A DNA stretch of 64,000 nt from Heterobilharzia americana (Eukaryota > Platyhelminthes > Trematoda > Strigeidida > Schistosomatidae): positions 89,118,708-89,182,707 of the forward strand of contig OX104127.1 of assembly GCA_944470555.2 (NCBI GenBank). Direction: 5' to 3'. The notes under the pieces are model-generated. The model made no database searches. It saw only the letters and a program-made list of their open reading frames with translations, and was not told the origin of the DNA. Shown here one piece after another: positions 49,595 to 60,666 of the stretch; position 1 is the first letter of the stretch, and the number at the start of each line of letters is the position of its first letter. The translations under genes were made by a program, and so were the position numbers.

Positions 49595-50500
49595 ACCGAT
49601 AAAAAGACCCTAGAATATTTGTATTTAGCCGATGATTTATGTTGAATGTCGCTCAAACTCGATGATGTACAGGCGAAAACTAACAAGTTGACAGAAGAGG
49701 CAGCGATGGAAGACGGGACTTCCTTCAGATTAATGTAGAGAAGACGGAGGTGATGAAGATACACAACGAACAACAGCATGAACAACAAGCACCAATTACC
49801 ATTAACGGAAGAAGCTTAAAGGAAGTAGTCTCTTTAACCTACCTAGGCAACGCAGCATCGTCTCAACTTCAGGCGGTGGCGACGGCACAGATGAGGATGT
49901 CAAAGCAGCCAGGATCAGAAAGACAGCAAGAAAGGCTTTCACTAATCTGGAATCAGTGTGATAATCTACTGCACTCAGCATAAAGTGTGAACAAGATCCG
50001 GATATTCAACACTAATTCAGTCAAGTCAGTGCTTCTATGTGATGGTTGAGAGACTTGACAGCGCGTTACGAAAAACATTTCCAATAAACTACAGACGTTC
50101 ATCAACAGCTGCCACCTACGCTCACACGATACTGACACTGAAGATCAGATAGATAGCCGGAAAGAATAAGCAACAAGGAACTCACTCTGACTAGCTGGCA
50201 ACGAACCAACCAAAAACCCATTGGCTTACGAATATTCAGAAAAAGTGGAGATGGATTGGACATACACTGAGAAGGTTGATTGGGGACATCATGCTCCAGG
50301 CTAGGTCCTCGACTAGAATTCAAAGGGGAAACGACGAGTTGGGTTTCCGAAGTGAGGGTGACATGGAGGAGATCATGTGAGGAAGAAATGAATGCTTGTA
50401 GTGAGTGGTGGAGCCAGGTTGAAAAGACTGCAGAGAATAGAGTGAAATGGAGGCATGCTAATGAAGCTTTATATTCCATTAGGAACCCAAAGGAAAAATA
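49595..50500 (+). mobile_element. LINE-A copy L10
   Basis: Starts at the catalytic loop (KTLEYLYLADDLC, then a stop) and continues with GRSLKEVVSLTYLGNAASS, the thumb and the terminal VTWRRSCEEEMNACSEWW. No GGCT tract. Frame-broken. Confidence 0.78.
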
Positions 50501-51059
50501 ATAAATCGTAATAAAATTAGTGCATTATAAAACACTTTTATGAAGAAATATGCAACAAATTCTAAAATGCTGACAGTCTACTGGCTTCTGAGGATGTAAA
50601 TTAACTTAAATATTCACACTTAAGTCAATTGAAAAAGTGATGAAATCTATACATACTTTTTGGAAGGCTTTGTTAAAGATGGTAACAGTTGCAGTATGCT
50701 AGACAACTAATACTCAAGCAAAACTCCTTTCAGAAAAATTCAGCACTACACGAAGCAAAATGAAAATACTTGGAGGGATCTACAAATCACTTGCATTGAA
50801 ATCTGAGTAAAAGTAAACTTTAATGATGGGAGACCTTGAGGACAACCAATCAAGTTAGGGATGATTTATTCAAGCCATTTCGTTAAGTCCGTTTACCATG
50901 TTGCCTTACGCTGCATAAACCTTTGGTGAATTATGACGAAGATTGCACTGCAATATGTTTGTGATATTTATTGAAGTAGGTAGTGTGGTTGAAACAGATA
51001 AATCTCTTGCTCAGAAAATTGAATGCAATTCAATTTGTGGGTTGGTGGGTATTTTTTGA
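50501..51059. other. Intron 5, no recognised feature
   Basis: Nothing recognised. Confidence 0.45.
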
Positions 51060-51510
51060 TTTCAGGTTGGTATTCGCCATGGACTGACATCAGTTGAAGA
51101 AAAACTGGAAAATTTGAAGCACTGAGCAGCTGTTCCGTCACAGAAAGAGACTCCTTAGCAGTGCTCATTCATAACCCGCCCCATTAGGGGTCGAACTCAC
51201 GACCTTCGTATTCTGTGGCCAGCACGTCACCACTAAGCCGCTGGATAGGAACCCAGTTGTCCATATTTTTACCTTCTGTCAGTTTATGACAGCACGACTA
51301 TCACCCAATGTCATTTTTGAATATTTGCTCTCGCGTTCACTAGGTTTACCTCATCGGTCACGACTTCTCATTGGATCCCTGGCGGGCGGGGTCAAGTGTG
51401 CGCACTGCTGAGAAAGTCCATACTAGAATGAGACAACTGTCTAGTATCCCTAGGTTTCCAGTGTTTCTCCAACTGATATCAGCCCATGATAGATACCTAC
51501 TTGAAGACCT
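51060..51510. repeat. HHR-2 SINE pair, back to back (minus 51060-51370, plus 51375-51510)
   Basis: Both halves keep the family order. Ribozyme cores are damaged: minus CTAAGGAGTCTC with GGAAC; plus CTGAGAAAGTCC with GAGAC. Confidence 0.55.
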
Positions 51511-51957
51511 AAATATAACCTAGGCAGATGACTTAAACAGTACTAAGTAATCTATAACTTACTCAATATATCTATAGATACATATGCCTTAATAAACCAC
51601 AGATTCTTGGTATATACGACCGAAATACGAAGGATATTTTCTGTCATTAGAGGATAGATCAAAAATATATATATTAGAAGCTATGCATAAATGCTCGGCA
51701 TTGGATACTGCAATATAAACAGATGTTGGGAAGTCATATATACCTCTGTTTAAAATGGATCACCCCCATCGAGCTATTGCTTACAAAAAGCACTTCATTG
51801 GTCAAACTGGATTGCACACTGACAACTTTGAAATAATGTGGATTCGTCATAGAAATTTCTTAGAACCCTTAACAGGATCAGGAGGGGAAAATTCCTCAAT
51901 ATCATTTACATGGATTAGTGGGAATGTAGACAATGGTATGGTTTAAAGGGTGATTAC

Positions 51958-53930
51958 TTATTATTGTTTGTCCTTTGAGTTCCTAGTGGAACATAAGGCT
52001 TCATTAGCAAATAGCCGTTTCACTCTCTTCTTTGCAGACTTTTCAACCTGGCTCCACCACTCACTACAAGCATTCATTTCTTCCTCACATGATCTCCTCC
52101 ATGTCACCCTCACTTCGGAAACCCAACTCGTCGTTTCCCCTTTGAATTCTAGTCGAGGACCTAGCCTGGAGCATGATGTCCCAATCAACCTTCTCAGTGT
52201 ATGTCCAATCCATCTCCACTTTTTCTGAATATTCGTAAGCCAATGGGTTTTTGGTTGGTTCGTTGCCAGCTAGTCAGAGTGAGTTCCTTGTTGCTTATTC
52301 TTTCCGGCTATCTATCTGATCTTCAGTGTCAGTATCGTGTGAGCGTAGGTGGCAGCTGTTGATGAACGTCTGTAGTTTATTGGAAATGTTTTTCGTAACG
52401 CGCTGTCAAGTCTCTCAACCATCACATAGAAGCACTGACTTGACTGAATTAGTGTTGGAAATCTGAAACTTGTTCATCACACAACAAGACATTAGACACA
52501 AATCATCATCGGCGGCGAAATCCAAATCTTCTAGGGTCTTTTCATCGCTTCAGCCAGAGTATGCCCCTCTTCTAACAGCTCCTCACAATTGTCTGTTCCA
52601 TGATCCAGTCCATCACAGTCAGGAAGATCATCGGTGATAGTAGGTGGCAACCTTGTCTTACTCCTGTCTTCACTTCAAAGATATCACTGAAATTTCCATT
52701 GTGAACCATTTGGCATGTAGCATCATACAGCATATAGCTGCTGTTGAATGAGGTTGATAAGGGTTTATGGCATTAAAACTGTAGTGTTGAAGCAAGCAGC
52801 TACCAAATTACTTCTCGGTCGATGGTGTGGAAGGCCTTTTCAAAATCGATGAAATTGAGGTTGAGTTGAGTTGAGTTGACTACCATTCTATTTTGAGTTC
52901 TATGATGATGCGTAGCGTAGCGTTTCAATTCGATCCACACATGATTTGTTCTTTCTGAAGCCAACCATTCAGGCAGCCAACCAGCCAGCCAGTTTCGGTC
53001 GTCGTTTTGAATGCAGTGGATTTTTCAGTCTCTCGAGGATGATGTGGCCTAATATTTTGCTTGCTCCGTGTGTACAACAACATGGTTCCGGGCCAGTTCT
53101 TGCAAAGACTTACGTTTGCATTGTTTGGGAGTTTGACAAGGTAGCCCTTCTTCCAATCGACCGGCAGGTACCTTTCCTTCCTCTTTTTGAAACTTCTGCA
53201 CTAGTGATGTGAGCATTTCCTCTATTGTCTGTGCATCTGTTTTCAGTGCTTGTTGAGGAGTTCCATCTGGTCCTGCTTCTTTCTTGAATTTCAGCAACTT
53301 TATGGTATTCAGAACTTTACTTCTGCTCTTGTTGAAGGGCTTGTGTTGACTGGTAGTTCTGTTGCTGGGTTGCTGGTGGTATTTCTGGACAATTCGCAGG
53401 TGGTAGTGGTGGTGGTGGTGGTCGAGTGAAGAGTTTTTTGAAATGTTCAGCCTATTGTTTCCTTTGTTTCTCCTCTTTGGTAACTAGGTTTCCTTCACTA
53501 TCTTTCATTGGTTTCAAATGTGTTGATCTCTCCTCTCCCAGATGGTAACCTGATTATTTGATATAGTGTTTTTAGGTCTCTCCTACTAGCAGCCTGGTCT
53601 GCTTCGCTTGCAAGTGTTTCGTAAATGTGTGTCTTGTTTTTGCGCGCACTCTTCTTCCCTTCTTTGTCCATTGTTTTCTATGTTATGTTCAGTTCCCGTT
53701 TTCGTTGTTCATCCTTGTACTGGTTCATCTTCTCTTTCTCCATCACCATATTCCTCTCCCTTCTCTATCAGTTTCTATGTGTTCATCGAGATCCATTTTA
53801 TTTTTTTCCTTGTTTCTTCTTCCTTCCTAATATGGTTATGCAGGTTTCTTTCCACATCCCTTTCAAAGAGTTCCCGTGTTCCTCCAAGCCTGATCATTCA
53901 AGGATGTAGCTCAATGTCTCCCATTTTGTT
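51958..53930 (-). mobile_element. LINE-A copy L11, longest copy in the window
   Basis: Minus order: linker/endonuclease-RT junction (RHIYETLASEADQAASRRDL then KTLYQI near 53560-53640), AEHFKKLFTRP, EAGPDGTPQQALKTDAQTIE (53200-53290), RT FIDFEKAF region near 52850, QGCHL-type motif near 52640, the catalytic loop, then a deletion junction near 52460-52490 and the C-terminal WRRSCEEEMNACSEWWSQVE. Many frameshifts. Confidence 0.8.
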
Positions 53931-54109
53931 CTGATGGCTGACTTATAGATTTCCTTTGTAGTTTTGTTCTTCGTTATTTTTCAAGTAAAACAAATTTCTA
54001 TATTCTAAATAAAGCACCATTTCCCTCAGTAACTACTTGGTCCTTCATATTCTTCATTCTGATTGGTCAGTGCACACTTGAACGTGATTGGCCGTCACTA
54101 AAGTTTAGT

Positions 54110-54320
54110 TTTACCGAAATCTAAAATAAAACCAGAAAGATCCATGTTCTAATAATTCCTGCCGATTGTCTCTAACCAAATAAGATCTGTTCAAGTTCAC
54201 CGCAATTGTGAGCCTACGAACTTGGTGGCCACCTTGAAAAATGATCGACAGGATTTGGTCAGCACTCAGGACTAGACAACATGAAATTGGCTGCCCTCCA
54301 GTGACCAATCATTGTGAACT
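54110..54320 (+). repeat. S3 repeat body (orientation uncertain)
   Basis: Contains GGTCAGCACTCAGGACTAG and CCAGTGACCAATCATTG, inverted relative to the 5.8 kb copy. Confidence 0.4.
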
Positions 54321-54459
54321 CACTTTATAGTCAGTTAAAAATCAGGTGAACCATGTAGTTAATCTGTAATCTTCGTTGCAATACCTGTAACCTGGCTTAG
54401 TCTACTGTTATGAGGTTGCGTTCAATCTAGATGATGCCGATGTCAATGAAATGTTGGTT

Positions 54460-54790
54460 AGAAGTTGGCATTCATCATGGACTGACATCATTTAGGGGGA
54501 ATATTGGAATCCTGGAGGAAAAGAATAGCTGTTTCGTCCTAGTATGGAACTCCTCAGCAGTGCATACCCACAATCCCTCCAAGACCACTGGATTCCTACC
54601 CGGTGGCTCGATAGTGACGTGCTGGCCAGGGAAACCAAAGGTCCTGGATTCCAAACCCTTGTGGGGTCATGGGTACAAACTGCTGAGGAGTCTCTTACTG
54701 GGACGAAACAGCTATCCAGTGCTCTCAGGTTTCCAACGTTCCTTCATCTGGTGTCAGTACACGATGAATATCAACATGAAATCAATAAAT
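54460..54790. repeat. HHR-2 SINE pair, back to back (minus 54460-54590, plus 54590-54790)
   Basis: Minus half ribozyme at 54522-54568: CTGAGGA, GTTCC-loop-AGGAC, GAAA. Plus half: A-box-like TGGCTCGATAGTG, then the ribozyme at 54672-54728. The junction lies within a few bases of CCAAGACCACTGG. Confidence 0.7.
54672..54728 (+). ncRNA. HHR-2 hammerhead ribozyme (plus)
   Basis: AAACTG, CTGAGGA, GTCT-CTTACTG-GGAC (one G-T pair), GAAA, ACAGCTATC with a cut expected after ATC, then CAGTGC. Core intact, stem I shortened. Confidence 0.6.
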
Positions 54791-55024
54791 CCCCATAAAC
54801 CCCGAAATTGAAAGAATACTGATTAGTTTTCAGTTAAATACTTTTTAAACTGCTGAAGGTCTTACACAATTTGAAGTATGAATGACAAACTCGCATAGAC
54901 CAATTCATGAAGTAACTTACCAACTTCACAACAACTGTTAGAAAAAGACGCAAACGCATTCACTGAAAAACAGTAAACTCTCACAAGAACCTGCAACAAA
55001 CATACAATTAAGGAGTGAACAGAA

Positions 55025-55250
55025 CTCTCACTTCTTTAGAAGTAATAAACTGAGACGGACACTTAGTGATGGATCGTGGCCAGCAGTGGAATCCAGGATG
55101 CGCATTTCGTCCTGTTTGGGACTCGTCAGCCGGATGTACCTGCCTCCCAGTGAGTGATATTGTTCCCACCGGGATCCGGACTTGGGAGTGATCGCTTCAA
55201 ACGCCAGTGTGTCATCCACTACACCACCGAGCCAAAACAGCCACTTTTTG
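55025..55250 (-). repeat. HHR-1 (SM-alpha-like) SINE, best copy
   Basis: Minus strand: A box TGGTGTAGTGG (55216-55226, perfect TRGYNNARNGG), weak B box near 55172-55182, GGTGGGAACAATATCACTCA, hammerhead, tail. About 220 bases. Confidence 0.75.
55084..55145 (-). ncRNA. HHR-1 hammerhead ribozyme (minus), intact core
   Basis: Minus strand: CAGGTACATCCGG, CTGACGA, GTCC-CAAACA-GGAC, GAAA, self-complementary TGCGCA stem III, cut after ATC, then CTGGATTCCACTGCTGG. Essentially the SM-alpha layout. Activity is likely but unproven. Confidence 0.8.
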
Positions 55251-55268
55251 CGCGATGGGTATAGTTTT

Positions 55269-55403
55269 TAGTATAATTTTTTTTAGATGATACCGTATTT
55301 GATTGGACGGAAATTGATCGGTCTCTATTGGCATATGGTCTCCTGTGCGCACCGATCAATTCGGTCCAATCAACTATGGTATCATATAAAAACAATTATA
55401 CTA
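55269..55403. repeat. Foldback element (TAGTATAATT ... AATTATACTA)
   Basis: Arms of about 52 bases (with TGATTGGACGGAAATTGATCG against CGATCAATTCGGTCCAATCA) around a 37-base loop. MITE-like, about 300 bases upstream of exon 6. Confidence 0.82.
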
Positions 55404-55698
55404 GACTGACACTTACTTGATTTTTTTTGAAGGGGAATTAACGACAGCGATTAGATTGTCACTGGGGGCTTTTAAGATTGAAACGTATGAAATGATCAGA
55501 ACTGCATCATACGCATAGTTTTAGTCATTTATAAGATAAATCTTACTTTTTTTCTAATTTTATGTATGTAATTCACAACTTACCAAACGGTAGATATTTG
55601 TAATGACATAAAACATTTCTTGCCAGATTTTTGTAAAAAGTAAATAAATTATCTCCAATATTTGTTCACTTTTGTTTGATATTTTCTTTATTTCTTAG

Positions 55699-55765
55699 GC
55701 TTCAAATTTATCCAAGGAACCAGACAGTATGCTGAAACTTCGATCTTTGGCAAAATCATTAAAAG
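55699..55765 (+). CDS. PDE8: Exon 6: linker exon before the catalytic domain (phase 0 to 1)
   Basis: Twenty-two codons plus one base between acceptor TTTATTTCTTAG and donor AAAAG/gtaagt. The product is ASNLSKEPDSMLKLRSLAKS followed by LK. Basic and helical in appearance, it corresponds in position to the GLRRLSG stretch of human PDE8A. A G-rich run begins about 30 bases inside the following intron. The exon is followed by the shortest intron of the chain (1.6 kb), which holds ribozyme-SINE remnants on the minus strand. Confidence 0.75.
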
Positions 55766-56439
55766 GTAAGTTGACGTTACTAGTCACCTGAGACGGGGCG
55801 GAGGGGGGGGGGGCGGTAATGAATACACCTTTTGGTACTAAAATTTCGTAACTGTTTGCCAGAAAAAGTACCGTCAGATTACACCTGATTTGATGGATGA
55901 CTCATGAAAGCATTTTGAACTTATCAGCGGATTGTGGAACACCTGAATAAGTAATACTGAAGTCAAACCGGTGAAGTTAACTGGAATCGATTGAGATGGT
56001 TGATGCACGTTCTGTACACACAAATCTACCATCTGACTGAACGTTTGGTTTTTGGTTGCTATATAATTGACCACATTAGGACATGATGTGTGGTATAAAT
56101 TAATAAGACCATCACATTCAACGTAGGCCTGATTATTGTTATCTTTCAGATATTAAAAATATGTAGGACATCTTGAGTGAGTGGAGTAGGTCTACTCACC
56201 CTCAATCTTCTCGTGGCATTCTTCTCTTTCTTGTGGTCAATTCTAATCACTTTCTACATACAACTGACTGCTCAGTGTTTAACTTAGAGGAGCATAGTAT
56301 ATTTCATGTGTCATTTTCTACACTTTCACATAGAAAAGTATTTATCTATTCATTCGTTCCCTTGAATACTTAAAGGGTATTTGAAAAGTATTTTCATCAA
56401 CAGTTAATACCCTATAGAAGAAAATATTCCTATTAGTTT

Positions 56440-56770
56440 AGAGGTAGTATTCATCATGCACTGACATCAGTTAAGGAACCATTGGAAATCTGGGAGCACT
56501 GGACAGCTGTTTCGTCCTAGTATGGGACTCCTCAGCAGTGCGCTCCCACTACCCCGCCACAGACCGAACTCAGGACCTTCAGGTTTCACGGCGAACGCGT
56601 TAACCATCCAGCCACTGGGTCGGTTTTCAGTGGTTCATAATTTTCAACTTCTGTCAATTCAGGATACAGCGTGACTGTCACCCAAGGTCTTCAGTTAGCA
56701 TCCACTTCACTTACGACTGGTTGACCCCACAGGTCACGGCTTCTCATTAGAACTTCGTGATATTCTTCTG
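56440..56770 (-). repeat. HHR-2 SINE, complete copy
   Basis: Minus order: head, A-box-like GTGGCTGGATGGTTAACG, B-box-like AGTTCGGTCTG, ribozyme, tail. In intron 6. Confidence 0.7.
56494..56546 (-). ncRNA. HHR-2 hammerhead ribozyme (minus), best copy
   Basis: Minus strand: GCACTG and CAGTGC pair perfectly as stem I; CTGAGGA; GTCC-CATACTA-GGAC; GAAA; ACAGCTGTC with the cut after GTC. No mismatch in any helix. Confidence 0.8.
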
Positions 56771-56839
56771 GAAGCAAGTCACCAGTGAGCGCTATACAGT
56801 AATGTATTTTTTGAGATGAATGGGGATTTTTAATCTAGA

Positions 56840-56955
56840 GGCAGTATTCATCATAGACTGACATCAGTCGGGGAACCATTGAAAACCTGGGAGCACTGGA
56901 CATCTGTTTCGTCTTAGCAAGGTACTCCTAAACAGTACGCACCCATTAGTCGTTT
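56840..56955 (-). repeat. HHR-2 tail and ribozyme remnant
   Basis: Keeps CGAAACAGATGTCCAGTGC but CTGANGA is lost (TTTAGGAGTACC). Confidence 0.5.
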
Positions 56956-57409
56956 GGTTCGCTGTACAATTCAAGTCTTCGATATATTCAACTGAAGAAC
57001 TGTCTAACCTAATAGTCAGTAAACGAATATCTCATGAATAGTTAATATGATGAAATGGTTAATAATCCATCTCTAAATTATGAAACCTAAAAAAATACAA
57101 TACTTAGTCATCACAGAACTGTCCTATTAACTCCAATAATAACTGAATGGTGATGTGAGTTCACCTATGAACTTCAGTGCCTTAAAATCGTTTACTTGTG
57201 GAATCAGTGTTCACTGCTGCACAGTCTCACAGTGAGATGAAACACATGTTCTACATTTCTTCACTCTCCATATATTTCTCCAGTTATCTCACTACTCAGT
57301 GACAATTATCTTTAATTACAATAAATGTTGTCAGTCTTTAGTTTGTTGTCTTCCATTTCATTCCATGCAAAAATATCACTGGTTTTGAATGGGTTACTAT
57401 TATTTTTAG

Positions 57410-57533
57410 AATCAGAACATATTCTTTCTCCGATTTCAACACTGCAGACTAGCACAGAAATTGAAACGTGTCTTTGCAATTTCGACAAATGGGATTTCAA
57501 TATATTTGACCTTGAACGTGTAACCAATAAAAA
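57410..57533 (+). CDS. PDE8: Exon 7: entry of the PDE catalytic domain (phase 1 to 2)
   Basis: The exon is bordered by ACTATTATTTTTAG and by AATAAAAA/gtaagc. Joined to exon 6 it reads ESEHILSPISTLQTSTEIET, then CLCNFDKWDFNIFDLERVT and NKK. The WDFNIFDLE motif is the hallmark first helix of class I PDE catalytic domains and is closest to the PDE8 form WDFDIFELE. PDE1, PDE4 and PDE7 differ more as I recall them. HILSPIS also parallels NIITPIS of PDE8A. The metal-binding HD motifs come later in the protein and are not in this exon. Confidence 0.85.
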
Positions 57534-57663
57534 GTAAGCTGATAAGTGTTCATCTGCATTCGAAAATAGTTAACTATTTACCATCTGATAAATACTAATT
57601 CAATTCACGATGAAAACATCTTTTAACTTACAAAATGTTTCGTCTAATTTCTTACCACTTTAG

Positions 57664-57715
57664 AAATGCAGCTAACCAACCTTTTCTGAAAACAGTCCAA
57701 CCTCAATTATTTGAA
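57664..57715 (+). CDS. Possible exon 8: catalytic-domain continuation (phase 2, end uncertain)
   Basis: After a 130-base intron with a good polypyrimidine tract (CTTACCACTTTAG), the phase-2 frame stays open for 24 codons. It gives NAANQPFLKTVQPQLFEVIS before a TGA at 57737. The NQPF run could match the N-R-P-L of PDE8 (THNRPLIYLGLKMF) and the phenylalanine spacing is roughly right. No good donor follows: the candidates are GAA/gtcatt at 57716 and TTTT/gttctg at 57733. It is therefore only a candidate. If it is not an exon, the next coding block lies outside the window. Confidence 0.4.
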
Positions 57716-57737
57716 GTCATTTCACTTATTTTGTTCT

Positions 57738-58442
57738 GAGAATCTATAAGCTATGAAATAGTCCAAATTGTGAAAGGAATGTCACACTGTACAGTTACAT
57801 GACTTAACCAATAGATGAAAACCAAAATGTATTGAACAGTCGTTTTGTGAATATTTTTAATTTCTTGATGTCTTAAAGTTTGGAAAAGTTCCTAATAGCT
57901 ATGAGGTCGACCAATTTGAAACTGACGATCACAGCACATCTGTTACATGGAATGATTTTGCTTTCTGTCGTGAATTGACCGAGTTCAAAAAATAACAGTT
58001 ATCAACTTTTGATACTAATTTACCCGAAAAAACAATCGACAACAAACTTGATAACTCTTGACTTAACGGTACACACTATAGGGAACAAATAAAATATGGC
58101 AAAGTATATGTTTAGTACAGCTTTGTCTTGAATTTCTTTGGAAGGTATACTATTTCACAATGGAAAACATCTTCATATAGTCACCAGGTTTCATCCACAG
58201 ATTTCATGTTCACAGATTAGTCACGGAACTCGAAGGCTTTCAGGTTTGCTATCCAAGTGGAGTAAGAATTCCACACTGCAATTTTTCCTTGATTCGTAAT
58301 GAAAGTTGGTCAAACATTGTTTTTCTAATAGTCGAAAAGTGGGACAGTAAATTAAGCAAAAGTCCACCCCGTCAGTCCTCGACAGATCTTTCAACCAGGC
58401 TCCGAGTGACACATATTATACGGCAACTAATTGACTTTCCTG
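57738..58442. other. No recognised feature
   Basis: Downstream of candidate exon 8. A 41-codon opening starts near 57884 after an AAAG but does not resemble PDE; see rejected items. Confidence 0.4.
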
Positions 58443-59065
58443 TCCACCCGGAGCAAGCAAAATATCATGCCGCATCATCCTCGAGAGACTGAAAAATCCA
58501 CTGCATTCAAAACTACGACCAAAACTGGCTGGCTGGCTTCAGAAAGAACAAATCATGTGTGGATCGAATTGAAACGCTACGCTACGCATCATCATAGAAC
58601 TCAAAATAGAATGGTAGTCAACTCAACTCAACTCAACCTCAATTTCATCGATTTTGAAAAGGCCTTCCACACCATCGACCGAGAAGTAATTTGGTAGCTG
58701 CTTGCTTCAACACTACAGTTTTAATGCCATAAACCCTTATCAACCTCATTCAACAGCAGCTATATGCTGTATGATGCTACATGCCAAATGGTTCACAATG
58801 GAAATTTCAGTGATATCTTTGAAGTGAAGACAGGAGTAAGACAAGGTTGCCACCTACTATCACCGATGATCTTCCTGACTGTGATGGACTGGATCATGGA
58901 ACAGACAATTGTGAGGAGCTGTTAGAAGAGGGGCATACTCTGGCTGAAGCGATGAAAAGACCCTAGAAGATTTGGATTTCGCCGCCGATGATGATTTGTG
59001 TCTAATGTCTTGTTGTGTGATGAACAAGTTTCAGATTTCCAACACTAATTCAGTCAAGTCAGTGC
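58443..59065 (+). mobile_element. LINE-A copy L12, inverted relative of L11
   Basis: EQAKYHAASSSRD, then NFIDFEKAFHTIDREVIW (RT palm), the QGCHLLSPMIFLTVMDWIM region with frameshifts, the catalytic loop, and the same deletion junction as L11 (GATGAACAAGTTTCAGATTT). Confidence 0.78.
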
Positions 59066-59079
59066 CTCTATGAAAATTT

Positions 59080-59165
59080 AGACCACGGTCGAATTCAAAC
59101 CAGCCACCACCGGGTTTCCATCCCGATGCTCTATCAACTGAGTTAGGAGGTCCGACTGCTGACCA
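59080..59165 (-). repeat. tRNA-like sequence
   Basis: The minus strand reads AACTCAGTTGATAGAGC (D-arm and A box), a 5-bp anticodon-type stem around ATGGAAA, and GGTTTGAATTCGACC (T-arm-like). The 3' acceptor strand does not pair. Likely a SINE head or tRNA pseudogene. Confidence 0.45.
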
Positions 59166-59299
59166 GATTTCTACTTCGCTCCAATCACCAAGAGTTTTGT
59201 CCGACTACCATGTGAATTCGTGACGCATTACTGTCGCTTAATGGTGTTCACACTGGCTTCCTAGTCAGGACTTCTCATTCCAATCTAGTTAGAGAGAGA

Positions 59300-59930
59300 G
59301 AGCATATTGATTATCCTTTTGACTGTCTGAGGTAGGCATGGTTTGGCAGATGAGGAATGCTAAGACAGAGTGTCTGCTTGGTAGATATAAAGAAGCAAGA
59401 AACGAGGGTCATAATGAGGGTGATAATCGTAAACTTACTAATTATAATGAAATAGACATAGAGTTGTAAAAGTTTTAAGACCATGGTAAGATAAAAGACG
59501 TAACGTACTTCTTCTGCATGCAACCTCTAGTTGGTGAACTGCCAGCACTTCTGCTGTACGCAACTGTCGAAGGTTCACTTCTTTTGAACTATTCCTTTTT
59601 GACTTTATGAACGGCACATAGTGACTTCCCTATATGTTCAGAGTTGACCAAATGTTCAACATTTGAACTGTTAATTGATTTATATTCTCTTGATAACCAT
59701 CCAGGATAGTCCACAGGGATACGTTTGGAAACTGAGCGCTTTGTGTGGCCCTTATTTCTAGTTTCACCTTTTTTACATTTATCAAGTGGACACTCAGTCT
59801 TCACATTTCCCGTCTACCAACAATTTTTAACTTGTCAAATTCCTTACCTTTCTCATTATTTCCTTTGTCAAAGAGATTATTACGTAACCACTCTCCATTC
59901 TTGATTTCCGCTCTTAACACTAACTTAGTG
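59300..59930 (-). mobile_element. Penelope-like GIY-YIG C-terminal remnant (PLE-C type)
   Basis: Minus strand: RIPVDYPGWLSREYKSINSS then NVEHLVNSEHI, followed after a frameshift by LRTAEVLAVHQLE. This resembles the 'IAEHL-DSEH ... AEA-AI-L-KP-LCVQ' tail of one PLE lineage. Stops and frameshifts are present. Confidence 0.5.
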
Positions 59931-59965
59931 ATACAACTAAACTCTATTGACCGATAATAGAGTGT

Positions 59966-59966
<1 letters not shown>

Positions 59967-60053
<87 letters not shown>
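59967..60053. repeat. (TA)n microsatellite
   Basis: About 43 dinucleotides, with one ATTA phase break at 59991. Confidence 0.95.
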
Positions 60054-60054
<1 letters not shown>

Positions 60055-60666
60055 ATTGTATAGCTTTGGAAAATGGTATCGTTGAAAGATTTAAGCGTTC
60101 CCATCGTTCTTATAGGTATTTTCATCAAAGGTAAACTATACTGAATCATCTTGGTTTGCTTATTTAATCCAGTTATTCAATGGACCACATTCAAACTGAA
60201 AGCAACAAATGAAAATTTGTCCAATACAAATAATATGAAGTATTTATGTCAATATAACCTAAACCTTCAGGTAGAATAGTGCCTATATACTTTCATACAG
60301 TGAAAAGAGCAAATTAACAGTAGTCTAGATTATCCATTGTGTTTATTTGTGATGAGAAAAAATAACAGTTCATTGCCAGTAATATTTTTGTCAAGTATTG
60401 CATGAACGTCTGCTTGTAAATTTAATTTCTGATAAGTTGTCGAACACCTGTAGCTTGTCTTCTTATGCAGTCATTTTGTATTTGTTACTCATTGAGATTT
60501 TAAAATTGGAAAGACAGGACCTGCTGAATAAAGTGAGGTCTATTTGAGTTGATGTTCAACTGTTAATTACTAGTTCTTGACTCAAATTCCACCCACTTTT
60601 ACATGCATAAATAGTTACTGTCATAAACCCGTGAATATGGAATATGGTTCATAGCTCTTAGGGAGT

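Noticed and set aside
53608..53934. Hydrophobic plus-strand openings of 67-108 residues.
   Set aside because: Antisense of LINE-A copy L11; the minus strand carries the RT-like reading.
57884..58010. 41-codon opening after CTTAAAG starting FGKVPNSYEVDQ.
   Set aside because: Ends in a stop without a donor and does not match the PDE8 catalytic sequence; likely chance.
59080..59165. Candidate tRNA gene on the minus strand.
   Set aside because: D and anticodon arms look tRNA-like but the acceptor stem lacks its 3' strand.
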